A stretch of 64,000 bases of DNA from an uncultured Lachnospiraceae bacterium (GTDB taxonomy: Bacteria > Bacillota > Clostridia > Lachnospirales > Lachnospiraceae). The DNA is taken from contig CAJUKV010000003.1 of the NCBI GenBank assembly GCA_910587305.1, forward strand, positions 1-64,000, given 5' to 3'. Below the pieces are notes generated by a model that was given only the letters and a program-made list of their open reading frames with translations, was not told where the DNA came from and made no database searches. Below are positions 25,299-32,696 of the stretch, one piece after another; position 1 is the first letter of the stretch, and the number at the start of each line of letters is the position of its first letter. The position numbers and the translations under genes are program-made.

Positions 25299-26255
25299 TC
25301 AGCTTTTCTGCTCTGCCTCCAGTTTACGGATCATCTCCCTCATCTGCTCTAACTGCTTTTGATACATGGGGTAACCGTGCATGGTTGTGTTTCTGACCCT
25401 CTGGTGATAATCCCCATATATTGTTTTTAAAACAAAGTCATATCCCACTGGTACAGGAACCCCAAACCCCTCAAAGGCCGCATATTCCGCGCTCTCAAAC
25501 CATTCTCTTTGATAGACCTTATGATTCCAGTTGATATAATCCATGTACATTACAAGGAAATCACCTGTTTTCTGCCCAAATCGCATGACCACCTGATTAC
25601 CCAGCCAATACAATTTTGAAACAAGCGCATTCTTTTGCTCCGGCCTTAGAAGCTCCGAATCAAAAGATAGATCCCACTCGTCCTGCAGAAATGTGAGAGC
25701 CTTCTTCAGCCTGACAAAATTTTCAGGCGTTCTTTCTTCCTTATTTACCATAGTAGCGGTAGTACTTACGACATCGAACAGTTCCCGTTCCTTCTCCCGT
25801 TCTTCCGCTTCCATGGGAAGGTAGTCTAATGGGAAGATATCTACTCCTACTACAAATGGGCATCCATGAAAATCCTGCAGCCTCTGCGCCTCCACACTGA
25901 CCGAACGGGCATTTAACACACAGGAATGAAATTGAAGATAGCCCAAATCCGTCAGAGGACTGTGAACCAGATATCCTTTCGGAAGTTCTTTTGGCGCAAC
26001 CTCCAAAAAGCGCATATAGTCATCCCGTTTCATCCAAATATCCATATCGTCGTCCCAGGGGACAAATCCCTCGTGGCGGATTGCTCCAAGCAGCGTTCCA
26101 TATGCCGCGTACCAGGTAATTTCGTGTCTTTCACAGACTTCCGCAATTTCACGGAGAACCTCTAGCTCCGCCGCCCATACGGTTTTCATAGTAGCGTCCA
26201 CCTGAAATCCCTCTATTTCCTGCGCCTTGAAAAATTCTTTAGGGAAGTTTAACAT
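25299..26255 (-). CDS. LicD-family phosphotransferase 3
   Basis: A 318-residue LicD protein. The active-site block is PWDDDMD at residues 66-72, preceded by WYAAYGTLLGAIRHEG. FHGCPFVVGVDIFPLDYLP and PVGYDFVLKTIYGDYH complete the family pattern. The start is ATG 26255, which overlaps the upstream stop by one base (TGATG) and sits five bases after AGGAG. GTG 26258 is in frame but less likely. Confidence 0.85.
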   Translation of the reverse strand: MLNFPKEFFKAQEIEGFQVDATMKTVWAAELEVLREIAEVCERHEITWYAAYGTLLGAIRHEGFVPWDDDMDIWMKRDDYMRFLEVAPKELPKGYLVHSPLTDLGYLQFHSCVLNARSVSVEAQRLQDFHGCPFVVGVDIFPLDYLPMEAEEREKERELFDVVSTTATMVNKEERTPENFVRLKKALTFLQDEWDLSFDSELLRPEQKNALVSKLYWLGNQVVMRFGQKTGDFLVMYMDYINWNHKVYQREWFESAEYAAFEGFGVPVPVGYDFVLKTIYGDYHQRVRNTTMHGYPMYQKQLEQMREMIRKLEAEQKS

Positions 26256-27265
26256 CACTGCTCCTTCATCTTTAACTCTTCCATCCGTTCTCTTTTGGCC
26301 TTTGCAATTAGTTCATCAAGCCGGGCATACTTTTCTTCCAGGTCTCCTACAACATCCCGCAGGTATTTCAACTGCTTATTGTAAAGCGGATACTCATGCA
26401 TTGCCGATGCATTTATACGTATACTATAATCCCCGTAAATCCGTTTAAGAATTTCATCATAGCCTGCCGGTACAGGTATCAAAAAGTCTTCAAAAGGCTG
26501 TAAAATCACTTCATCAAACCACTCTTTTTTATATATTTTATGAGACCAGTTGGCATAGTCCATGTACATCACAAGATAGTCGCCGTCTTCCTCATGAAAA
26601 GATTTACATAATCGGTTTGCCACCTTAAAAATTGCCGAAACCAGCTCCATCCTCTGCTTCTTTTCCCGCTCAAGGTCTACACCGCATACCTCCTCTATCA
26701 TATCCAAAGCAGCCTGAAGATCTGCTTCTTCATCCTCGTCTCTTTCTTCCTGTTTTAACAGCATTGCCGTCGTCCCAAGGACATAAAAAATAGCCTTCTG
26801 CCCTTCCCGGTCTTCCTCATTATCCGGAAGATAATCTAAGGGAAAGATGTCTATCCCTACCAGGAACGGACAGCCATGGAAATTGCGGAGACGTTCCTCA
26901 CTAATACTAATCGTATTGGCGTTAAAGACGCAGGAATGAAATTCCTTATACCCTTCCTCCGTCAATGAGCTCTCCACCAAATAACCTTGGGGTAGTTCTT
27001 TAGGCGCTATCTCCATGAATTTGTCATAGTCTTCCCGCTTCATCCAGATATCCATATCATCATCCCAGGGAACATATCCTTCATGTCGAATTGCTCCTAA
27101 CAGTGTTCCATAAGCGGCATACCACTGTAGGCCGTGACGCTCACATACCTCCGAAACCTCCCGAAGCACTTCAAGTTCAGCCGCCCAAAATGTCTTCATG
27201 GTAGTGTCAACTGTAAATCCTTCTCTTACCTCTTCCAAAAAAAATTCTTGTGGAAAATCTAACAT
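26255..27265 (-). CDS. LicD-family phosphotransferase 4 (first in the tandem)
   Basis: A 336-residue LicD protein with TLLGAIRHEGYVPWDDDMD as the catalytic block and a charged C-terminal tail (AKRERMEELKMKEQ) absent from its siblings. The start at 27265 follows GGAGG at good distance; an earlier in-frame codon lacks a site. The gene begins 160 bases after the flagellin stop and 100 bases after the flagellin terminator, with hairpin element B between, so it has its own leader. Proximity to flagellin suggests a flagellar or co-regulated glycan as target. Confidence 0.86.
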   Translation of the reverse strand: MLDFPQEFFLEEVREGFTVDTTMKTFWAAELEVLREVSEVCERHGLQWYAAYGTLLGAIRHEGYVPWDDDMDIWMKREDYDKFMEIAPKELPQGYLVESSLTEEGYKEFHSCVFNANTISISEERLRNFHGCPFLVGIDIFPLDYLPDNEEDREGQKAIFYVLGTTAMLLKQEERDEDEEADLQAALDMIEEVCGVDLEREKKQRMELVSAIFKVANRLCKSFHEEDGDYLVMYMDYANWSHKIYKKEWFDEVILQPFEDFLIPVPAGYDEILKRIYGDYSIRINASAMHEYPLYNKQLKYLRDVVGDLEEKYARLDELIAKAKRERMEELKMKEQ

Positions 27266-27356
27266 AATAAGCCTCCAAATTTCCAATAACCTTCAAATTT
27301 GGGCATAAGCACAAATTTGTTATGTAAAAGCAGAAATTCATTTCTGTTTTTACATT
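27266..27356 (-). repeat. Hairpin leader element B, copy before the LicD operon
   Basis: On the minus strand: hairpin GTAAAAACAGAAAT with ATTTCTGCTTTTAC, then ACAAATTTGTGC and GCCCAAATTTGAAGG, then GGAGG and ATG. The block CAAATTTGYGCTTAYGCCC is shared with the copy before upp. A Shine-Dalgarno-like AAGGAGAAAAATG also stands at the left edge and is followed at once by TAA. Confidence 0.6.
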
Positions 27357-27364
27357 TTTCTCCT

Positions 27365-27398
27365 TAAAAAAGTAGGAGCTGACTTTCGTCAGCTCCTA
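27365..27398 (-). terminator. Flagellin terminator
   Basis: An 11-bp perfect stem, TAGGAGCTGAC (27373-27383) with GTCAGCTCCTA (27388-27398), and a four-base loop. On the minus strand it is followed by a run of T (complement of 27366-27371). It lies 27 bases after the flagellin stop. Confidence 0.9.
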
Positions 27399-27424
27399 TG
27401 GTAGTTTTAATGAATTTGCAATGA

Positions 27425-28237
27425 TTAACCAAGAAGAGACAGAACACCCTGATTGGTCTGGTTAGCCTGAGCCAACATTGCCTGACCTGCCTGAGCAAGG
27501 ATCTGGTTGTTGGAGTACTTAACCATCTCTGTAGCCATATCTGTATCACGGATAGCGGACTCAGCGCTCGTTGTATTCTCAACAACGTTATCCAGGTTGT
27601 TAATTGTGTGCTCAAGTCTGTTCTGAACAGCACCCAATTTAGCTCTCTGCAGGTTAAGGTTCTTAATTGCCTTCTTTACGCTCTCATTCAGTGCGCCTGC
27701 AGCACTCTGTGTTTTAGCGTTACCGCTAAGGCTAAGAGAAGCACAGCTCATTGCTGTAATGTTCAATGTAATAAACTGTGATACTTCTGCGCCTACCTGC
27801 AACTTAACGCCAGCAGAGCAGCTACCATTTAAGAGATTTCTCTCATTAAATGTTGTGGTAGAAGCTACACGGTCGATTTCGCTCATGAGCTGTTCTACTT
27901 CCAAGTTGATGTAAGAACGGTCTTCTGACTGAAGAGTACCGTTAGCACCCTTAACTGCCAGCTCGTTCAGACGCTGTAACATGTCATGAACTTCGTTCAA
28001 AGCACCTTCTGCTGTCTGCACCATGGAAATACCATCCTGTGCGTTCAAAGAAGCCTGTGTAAGACCTCTTACCTGACGTCTCATCTTCTCAGACATTGCC
28101 AAACCAGCTGCATCATCTGCTGCACGGTTTACTTTGTAACCGGAAGATAATTTCTCTGTTGACTTAGCCTGTGTCTTGGTTGTCAGTCCTAACATTCTGT
28201 TAGAGTTCATTGCTGTAAGATTGTGTTGTACTACCAT
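27425..28237 (-). CDS. hag: Flagellin
   Basis: The filament subunit, exported by the flagellar type III system. The 270-residue protein has the conserved N-terminal D0/D1 region (VVQHNLTAMNSNRMLG, KLSSGYKVNRAADDAAGLAMSEKMR) and the C-terminal part (IRDTDMATEMVKYSN, QTNQGVLSLLG). Only about 40 residues separate the two, so the outer D2/D3 domains are missing, as in other short Gram-positive flagellins. The start at 28237 follows GGAGGAAT. Transcription is from two sigma-28-type promoters. The leader carries a probable CsrA site. Serine and threonine in the middle could be glycosylated by neighbouring enzymes. Confidence 0.96.
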   Translation of the reverse strand: MVVQHNLTAMNSNRMLGLTTKTQAKSTEKLSSGYKVNRAADDAAGLAMSEKMRRQVRGLTQASLNAQDGISMVQTAEGALNEVHDMLQRLNELAVKGANGTLQSEDRSYINLEVEQLMSEIDRVASTTTFNERNLLNGSCSAGVKLQVGAEVSQFITLNITAMSCASLSLSGNAKTQSAAGALNESVKKAIKNLNLQRAKLGAVQNRLEHTINNLDNVVENTTSAESAIRDTDMATEMVKYSNNQILAQAGQAMLAQANQTNQGVLSLLG

Positions 28238-28242
28238 AATAT

Positions 28243-28276
28243 ATTCCTCCTTGAATTTAACACCGCTTCCATGCGG
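28243..28276 (-). promoter_or_regulatory. Probable CsrA-binding leader of flagellin mRNA
   Basis: On the minus strand, CCGC ATGGAA GCGG forms a four-bp hairpin (28276-28263) with GGA exposed in the loop. About 12-15 bases later comes the Shine-Dalgarno GGAGGA (28250-28245). CsrA dimers are known to bridge two GGA sites and block translation of hag. csrA and its antagonist fliW lie 4 kb upstream in the same cluster. More AGGA sites occur further up the leader. Confidence 0.6.
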
Positions 28277-28416
28277 CTGATTTGTTTTTTGTAATGATTC
28301 CTGCAAGTCGTACGTGCTTCCAAGAGTCATTACGTGCTGTAAATATAGAAACTATTTGTTTCCTGAAGGTCTGCACTTTACTATTTAAATGCTTCGCTTC
28401 GTTTTACTCGTATTAT

Positions 28417-28442
28417 ATATCGGATACTTTTTCAGATACTTA
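28417..28442 (-). promoter_or_regulatory. Sigma-28 promoter P1 of flagellin
   Basis: TAAG (28442-28439), 15 bases, then CCGATAT (28423-28417) on the minus strand. It fits the flagellar sigma factor pattern TAAA-N15-GCCGATAA, with a slightly short spacer. Confidence 0.7.
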
Positions 28443-28576
28443 ATACCTTTTTTTATTTTTTTGGAAACAAATTATTTCTTCCTGTTTTGTGTTATGCGTT
28501 ACATTTATAAACACTTTCATGTTTATATTCTTTTTATAATATATTCATAACACGTTATTTAATTTAGTTGCATTAT

Positions 28577-28603
28577 ATATCGGGCATAAATTGAAATACT
28601 TTA
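28577..28603 (-). promoter_or_regulatory. Sigma-28 promoter P2 of flagellin
   Basis: TAAA (28603-28600), 15 bases, then CCCGATAT (28584-28577), a near-perfect flagellar promoter. It would give a leader of about 330 bases. The whole interval 28238-28634 contains no gene, only these promoters and the flagellin leader. Confidence 0.75.
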
Positions 28604-28634
28604 TACCTGTGAAAGCTTTTTTCAATATAAATTT

Positions 28635-29111
28635 CTATTTCTTTTGGTCCAAAATGGATGATGATACATCATCTACGTTGCTCATGCTCTTATAATAATT
28701 ATATGCTGTCTTAGACGCCTGTCTGCCCTGGCGGATTTGACTTTTTTCCCTCGCAAAATAATCTTCGATCAGCTTCTTATTCCTGCTCTCCTGGGCCTGG
28801 ATGGACACGCTTTTATCTGTCACCTGAGAAATCAATCCCTGGATCCGCTTAATCTGCTCTTTGTAGGCGTCTTTGTTGGCAAGGAGCTGCTCTCTGATTC
28901 TTTCATACAAGGTCTCAAAGCCCTCGTCTAGCTCTGTCAACTTTTGAATTAATACGTCTTTTTCTTCCATATTGGCGTCTAATTCTTCCATTGACACTTT
29001 TTCCTGTTTTAAAAGCTGCTGCTGCCTGTCGTTATAGTCCCCTATTTCGTCAAGCACCATCACTTTTTTTTCAAGGCTGCTTTCTAATATCCCCAGGTAA
29101 TTTTCAATCAT
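28635..29111 (-). CDS. FliT/FlgN-like helical flagellar chaperone (putative)
   Basis: A 158-residue, highly charged, largely helical protein (LEKKVMVLDEIGDYNDRQQQLLKQE, then several coiled-coil stretches), located immediately after fliS and before flagellin. FliT- and FlgN-type export chaperones have this look and position, but sequence conservation is low, so the assignment rests mainly on context. The start at 29111 follows GGAGGG; in-frame codons further up lie within the repeat leader. The C terminus (YYKSMSNVDDVSSSILDQKK) is unusual for FliT and may bind partners. Confidence 0.55.
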   Translation of the reverse strand: MIENYLGILESSLEKKVMVLDEIGDYNDRQQQLLKQEKVSMEELDANMEEKDVLIQKLTELDEGFETLYERIREQLLANKDAYKEQIKRIQGLISQVTDKSVSIQAQESRNKKLIEDYFAREKSQIRQGRQASKTAYNYYKSMSNVDDVSSSILDQKK

Positions 29112-29205
29112 GCTTAATACCCTCCGCGTGCCGCAAGCTTTGCTTGCAATGTTGCACCAATAAATAGTTTGGAAATTGCCTCCAAACTCATACCCCCGCC
29201 TGCAA
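29112..29205 (-). repeat. Hairpin leader element D, copy before fliT-like gene
   Basis: Minus-strand order: GCAGGCGGGGGTAT, hairpin AGTTTGGA/TCCAAACT (29188-29166), ATTTATTGGTGCAACATT, hairpin GCAAGC/GCTTGC (29147-29133), then GCACGCGGAGGGTAT and ATG. The two GC-GGGGTAT segments make a degenerate direct repeat that flanks the hairpins and contains the ribosome binding site. Confidence 0.68.
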
Positions 29206-29316
29206 TGTATAAAGTCTGTCGTCATATATTGCAGGCTACATTTACAATACCGTACTGAAAAGCAGGAAGTTTACTTCAATACTGCTCTTATAGGCACCAT
29301 AAGGGAAATTAAATAC

Positions 29317-29703
29317 TTATAAGTTCCCTTTTGCACGGTTAATACGCATTACTTCCTTCCATGTGTCACGGATTGTATGCAGATGATCATTGACTTCTTT
29401 TAGTATATCCACATTCTTCCTTAAGTTAGCCTCAACCAGCCGTCTTTGAATATAATCATACATTTTGTCGTATTCTTTGGCAACCGGGTAATCCATATTC
29501 AAGGTATTTCTGAGGTATGCCACAATATTTTCAACTTTTACAATATTGGTGTGTGCCTTAGAAGCATTTCTATTTTCAACAGCGTCAATGGCAATATTGC
29601 AAAACTTAATAGCCCCGTCATAAAGCATCAGGGTAAGCTCCGCCGGTGAAGCGGTCATCACCTTATTATTATTGTACTGCGCAAAAGCATTGGGCAACGC
29701 CAT
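29317..29703 (-). CDS. fliS: Flagellin export chaperone FliS
   Basis: A 128-residue cytoplasmic chaperone that binds flagellin C termini before export and, with FliW, takes part in the control of flagellin synthesis. Family blocks: NAFAQYNNNKVMTASPAELTLMLYDGAIKFCN at the start and the helical NIVAYLRNTLNMDYPVAKEYDKMYDYI. Length is typical. The ribosome binding site AGGAGGC overlaps the end of fliD, and only four bases separate the two genes. Confidence 0.95.
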   Translation of the reverse strand: MALPNAFAQYNNNKVMTASPAELTLMLYDGAIKFCNIAIDAVENRNASKAHTNIVKVENIVAYLRNTLNMDYPVAKEYDKMYDYIQRRLVEANLRKNVDILKEVNDHLHTIRDTWKEVMRINRAKGNL

Positions 29704-29707
29704 ATCA

Positions 29708-31222
29708 TCAGCCTCCTAATAATCCTGTTATTGCGCTTGCATTAGACTGCATTTTAGCAAGTGCGGTTTCCATCTTACTGAATTTTTTGTACCACTTGTC
29801 CTCGTAAGCGTTTACTTTCGCTTCCATCTCTCTAATCTTGCTCGTGTAATCGTCATAATCAGACTTCATTTTCTTGTCGTCATAGAAGCTGCCAAAAGAG
29901 CGATATCCGTTAACCGACTTGGACATATCTGTCATCTTCTCATACAGATTTCTGGATAATCCCGTAAAGAACGAAATAACTGTGTCCGGATCATTTTTGA
30001 TCATAGATTTCAGCTTATCGTCTTTATTCATTGTATATCCGTCGTCCGAATCTCCATCAATATGGTAAGCATATCTTTCATCCTCCGACGCTTCAAAATA
30101 ACTTAGCATATCAATACCGAAGTCAAATAAATGCATTGTCTTTCCGCCTACGTCTACGCCCTGGGACATGATCCCACGTAATCCGCTGCTGACGCTGGAA
30201 ATATTCTCGTCTCGGCGCAGAATGGAATCCTTGACTTTCTTTTCCCACTTTTCCACCTCTTTATCAGACATAGCGTCTTTCTCTTCGTCTGTAAGCGGCT
30301 CGTATCCTTTAGCTGCGTCAGCATTATACAGCTTCGACATTTCATTAATCAGAGCATTGTATTCCTTCAGGAAATTTTTAACCATATCATAGATACCGTC
30401 CGTATCCTGCTCAGTGGTAATGGTAATTTCCTCGCCCGGATTAGCAGCTAATGCCGTAATCGTAAGACCGTTAATTTCAAAGCTGTTGGTGCTGTTTTCA
30501 TATTTAGAACCATTTAGCCAAATAACCGCGTCCTCGCCTATGGCTTCAATTTTATTTCCGGCATCCATTTTGGATTCCAAACCAAGGCTCTTAAGCGCGT
30601 CAACTCCGGCGTCGCTAGCTTCTATCGTAAAATTACTATTTGTCCCAGATTCTTTAGAACTGATATTCAGTCTCTGCCACTTCTCATCAAAGCTGGCGTT
30701 TAAACCTGCCTCCTTCAATTTATTGAGAACATCTGAAATTGTAGTGTTATCATCCACATCAATAACAGTTTCTTTTCCGCCCGCCGTTATCTTAATTTCC
30801 CCGGTCCCCAGCGAACCTCCATTCACTTCACTGAGCTTGGACAATGCTGTAAAATCACCCTTGTTCCCATTCTGATCCTTTATACCCTCGCCTGTCAGAT
30901 ATGCATTTCTGGCAAGCTGCTCAACTTCCAGGGTCTGTACGCCGTTTACCGCATTAGCGCCCGTAATTACACTGACTGCATTGGCGTTGGAAACCTTCGT
31001 CACTTTCTTTGTATATGCATCGGAAAAACGCATGTTGGACAAATATTTCTGCTGGAAACTTTTAATCTTAGTGTTTAATTCCTTCCAGGCATCCTGTTTC
31101 CATTCCAATTTCGTCTGGGCCTTTTTCTGCTTATCTACCTTCGTTCTTCTTGCCGCAACCAATTCCTGAATAATACTTTCCGTATCAAGTCCGGACATCA
31201 TGCCGGTCATACGCATTGCCAT
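29708..31222 (-). CDS. fliD: Flagellar cap protein FliD
   Basis: The capping protein that promotes flagellin folding at the filament tip. The 504-residue protein opens RMTGMMSGLDTESIIQELV (FliD N-terminal signature), contains ANAVSVITGANAVNGVQTLEVEQLA, and ends with the FliD_C helical region, YDDYTSKIREMEAKVNAYEDKW. The start at 31222 follows AGGAGGAATTATAG. Co-transcribed with flaG, fliS and the fliT-like gene. Confidence 0.95.
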   Translation of the reverse strand: MAMRMTGMMSGLDTESIIQELVAARRTKVDKQKKAQTKLEWKQDAWKELNTKIKSFQQKYLSNMRFSDAYTKKVTKVSNANAVSVITGANAVNGVQTLEVEQLARNAYLTGEGIKDQNGNKGDFTALSKLSEVNGGSLGTGEIKITAGGKETVIDVDDNTTISDVLNKLKEAGLNASFDEKWQRLNISSKESGTNSNFTIEASDAGVDALKSLGLESKMDAGNKIEAIGEDAVIWLNGSKYENSTNSFEINGLTITALAANPGEEITITTEQDTDGIYDMVKNFLKEYNALINEMSKLYNADAAKGYEPLTDEEKDAMSDKEVEKWEKKVKDSILRRDENISSVSSGLRGIMSQGVDVGGKTMHLFDFGIDMLSYFEASEDERYAYHIDGDSDDGYTMNKDDKLKSMIKNDPDTVISFFTGLSRNLYEKMTDMSKSVNGYRSFGSFYDDKKMKSDYDDYTSKIREMEAKVNAYEDKWYKKFSKMETALAKMQSNASAITGLLGG

Positions 31223-31234
31223 CTATAATTCCTC

Positions 31235-31690
31235 CTATCCTCTCTCATCCACTACAATGCCCGCAAGCTCCCAAGCCTTTGCTATCATATCAAGAATCTT
31301 TTCAGGCGGAAGCTCTTTTAACACTTCTTTGCTGTCCTTGTCTATGATTTTGATTGTCAAACGGTTCGTGCCCTCGTGAATCCCAAATACCGCTTCGGAA
31401 TTGGGCATATTTTTGTTCAACTGTTCAACAGCCTTTCTGATCTGATCCGAGCTGGTCTGCTGACGCTCTTTTCCCGTGTTGCCGTCTCCACTGTTTTGAT
31501 CATTTTCATGATCACCGCTTCGCTCTGTTTCGGCTACTTTCACAGTGGTGGAATCAAGTACATTATTCTGCTCCTGTGTAGCAACATCCATGTTCTCTGC
31601 CACTTTTGGTACAGGCTTTGCCTGTTGCTTCACCTGCTGTGTTGTCTGTGCCTGATAAGTCATGGCACTGCTTAATGGTTCAATTGCCAT
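31235..31690 (-). CDS. flaG: FlaG-family flagellar protein
   Basis: A 151-residue protein with a long hydrophilic N-terminal half (rich in Gln, Asn and Ser) and the conserved FlaG core near the C terminus: LNKNMPNSEAVFGIHEGTNRLTIKIID, KEVLKELPPEKILDMIAKAWELAGI. FlaG influences filament length and is usually next to fliD. The start at 31690 is five bases after GGAGGTGA; GTG 31699 overlaps that site. First gene of the flaG-fliD-fliS-fliT operon. Confidence 0.92.
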   Translation of the reverse strand: MAIEPLSSAMTYQAQTTQQVKQQAKPVPKVAENMDVATQEQNNVLDSTTVKVAETERSGDHENDQNSGDGNTGKERQQTSSDQIRKAVEQLNKNMPNSEAVFGIHEGTNRLTIKIIDKDSKEVLKELPPEKILDMIAKAWELAGIVVDERG

Positions 31691-31772
31691 TGTAATCACC
31701 TCCGTGTGATATAAATTTGAATGTGGTACTAAAATAATGCAAAACTATAGAGTTCTTCTGTCTTCTTAGTAT

Positions 31773-31799
31773 ATATCGGATTATGAGCAAAAAAATTTA
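31773..31799 (-). promoter_or_regulatory. Sigma-28 promoter of the flaG operon
   Basis: TAAA (31799-31796), 15 bases, TCCGATAT (31780-31773) on the minus strand, about 80 bases before flaG and after the csrA terminator. Confidence 0.78.
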
Positions 31800-31821
31800 T
31801 ACTCGGAACTAAAAAACTTGA

Positions 31822-31844
31822 AAAACGGGGAAATTCCCCGTTTT
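31822..31844 (-). terminator. Terminator after csrA
   Basis: AAAACGGGGAA with TTCCCCGTTTT forms an 11-bp near-perfect palindrome, with T tracts on both sides. It ends the flgM-to-csrA operon and may work in both directions. Confidence 0.85.
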
Positions 31845-31875
31845 CAAATCGCAGTCCGTTATATATTTTCCTAAT

Positions 31876-32097
31876 TTATTGCCCCAATAAATTTTTTAAA
31901 GCTTCAAGCCCATCCATGCTGACCGATTCCTGATTTGCCTCCTGTATCTGCAGATATACTTCTTTCCGGTAAATAGGAACCTCCTTCGGTGCACTGATGC
32001 CCAGCTTTACCTGTTCCCCCTTGATCTCCAATACGGAAACTTCAATATTATTGTTAATGATAAGGGCTTCATTTTTCTTTCTGGATAAAGCTAACAT
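31876..32097 (-). CDS. csrA: Carbon storage regulator CsrA
   Basis: A 73-residue RNA-binding homodimer that represses translation of flagellin mRNA in Gram-positive bacteria. It matches the family throughout: MLALSRKKNEALIINNNIEV, GEQVKLGISAPKEVPIYRKEVY, with the arginines needed for GGA recognition. The C-terminal extension (about 20 residues) is of the kind seen in flagellar CsrA proteins bound by FliW. Its ATG follows the fliW TAA with no gap, so the two are translationally coupled. Confidence 0.96.
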   Translation of the reverse strand: MLALSRKKNEALIINNNIEVSVLEIKGEQVKLGISAPKEVPIYRKEVYLQIQEANQESVSMDGLEALKNLLGQ

Positions 32098-32553
32098 TTA
32101 TTCACCTGCTTTCTTTGCATTCAATCTGTCATAAATCGGGAATTTCACCTGGTATTCGTCTCCATCCACAATGACCTGACAGGCTGTCCGGTTTGCCGCG
32201 TTAATTATGATAGGGCCCTTCAAATTAACGGTCATTTTGGTAAGGTCACTGGGAATTGTAACCGTAACCATCACCAACATTTCCTCCGGCTTAAGTTCCC
32301 CAAGATGCTTTAAGTGCTCATCCTCCACCGAGGGATTATAATCCTGACATACTATCAATGGATCCATAACCGGCATGGCAAAGGCAGGCTCCTGTATGGA
32401 TTGCAGCCAGTGAATGGCTCCAATGCCTTTCTCCTCATCATGTATCAGGGTAAATTTTGTCAGATCCGGAAATCCGATAATTCCGGAAGGGAAGCTGATA
32501 ATTTTATCTTCCGCTATTTCAATTTCCCCGAAAACCTTTGTTTCAATTCTCAT
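32098..32553 (-). CDS. fliW: Flagellar assembly factor FliW
   Basis: A 151-residue protein that binds CsrA and flagellin in turn; free FliW relieves CsrA repression as flagellin is exported. Family blocks are RIETKVFGEIEIAEDKIISFPSGIIGFPDL, PEEMLVMVTVTIP and VNLKGPIIINAANRTACQVI. The start at 32553 follows GAGGAAATCT. Encoded directly before csrA, as in many Bacillota. Confidence 0.96.
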   Translation of the reverse strand: MRIETKVFGEIEIAEDKIISFPSGIIGFPDLTKFTLIHDEEKGIGAIHWLQSIQEPAFAMPVMDPLIVCQDYNPSVEDEHLKHLGELKPEEMLVMVTVTIPSDLTKMTVNLKGPIIINAANRTACQVIVDGDEYQVKFPIYDRLNAKKAGE

Positions 32554-32696
32554 AGATTTCCTCATTTCTGCGAGGTGAACAAAGTTCACCTTTGCTTTAT
32601 TTGTGCATGTCAAGTTTGTGGATGCAGCGCAGACACAAACTTGTGAGTGAAAGATTGAAAATCTTTCACTCTTTCTCCTATCTGCGTATTATGCGC
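32554..32696 (-). repeat. Three-hairpin leader between flgL and fliW
   Basis: On the plus strand: GGTGAAC/GTTCACC near 32575, CAAGTTTGTG/CACAAACTTG across about 32610-32643, and a 12-bp stem GAGTGAAAGATT (32645-32656) with AATCTTTCACTC (32660-32671). On the minus strand the set starts with a Shine-Dalgarno-like AGGAGAAAG and ends with the fliW site GAGGA. It resembles elements A-D in layout but not in sequence. It could adjust fliW-csrA expression relative to flgL. Confidence 0.55.

Noticed and set aside
23266..27265. Phosphocholine decoration by LicD
   Set aside because: No licA, licB or licC homolog (kinase, transporter, choline cytidylyltransferase) is seen in the window.
28737..28931. 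Small plus-strand frame within the fliT-like gene
   Set aside because: No ribosome binding site, opposite to the flagellar operon.
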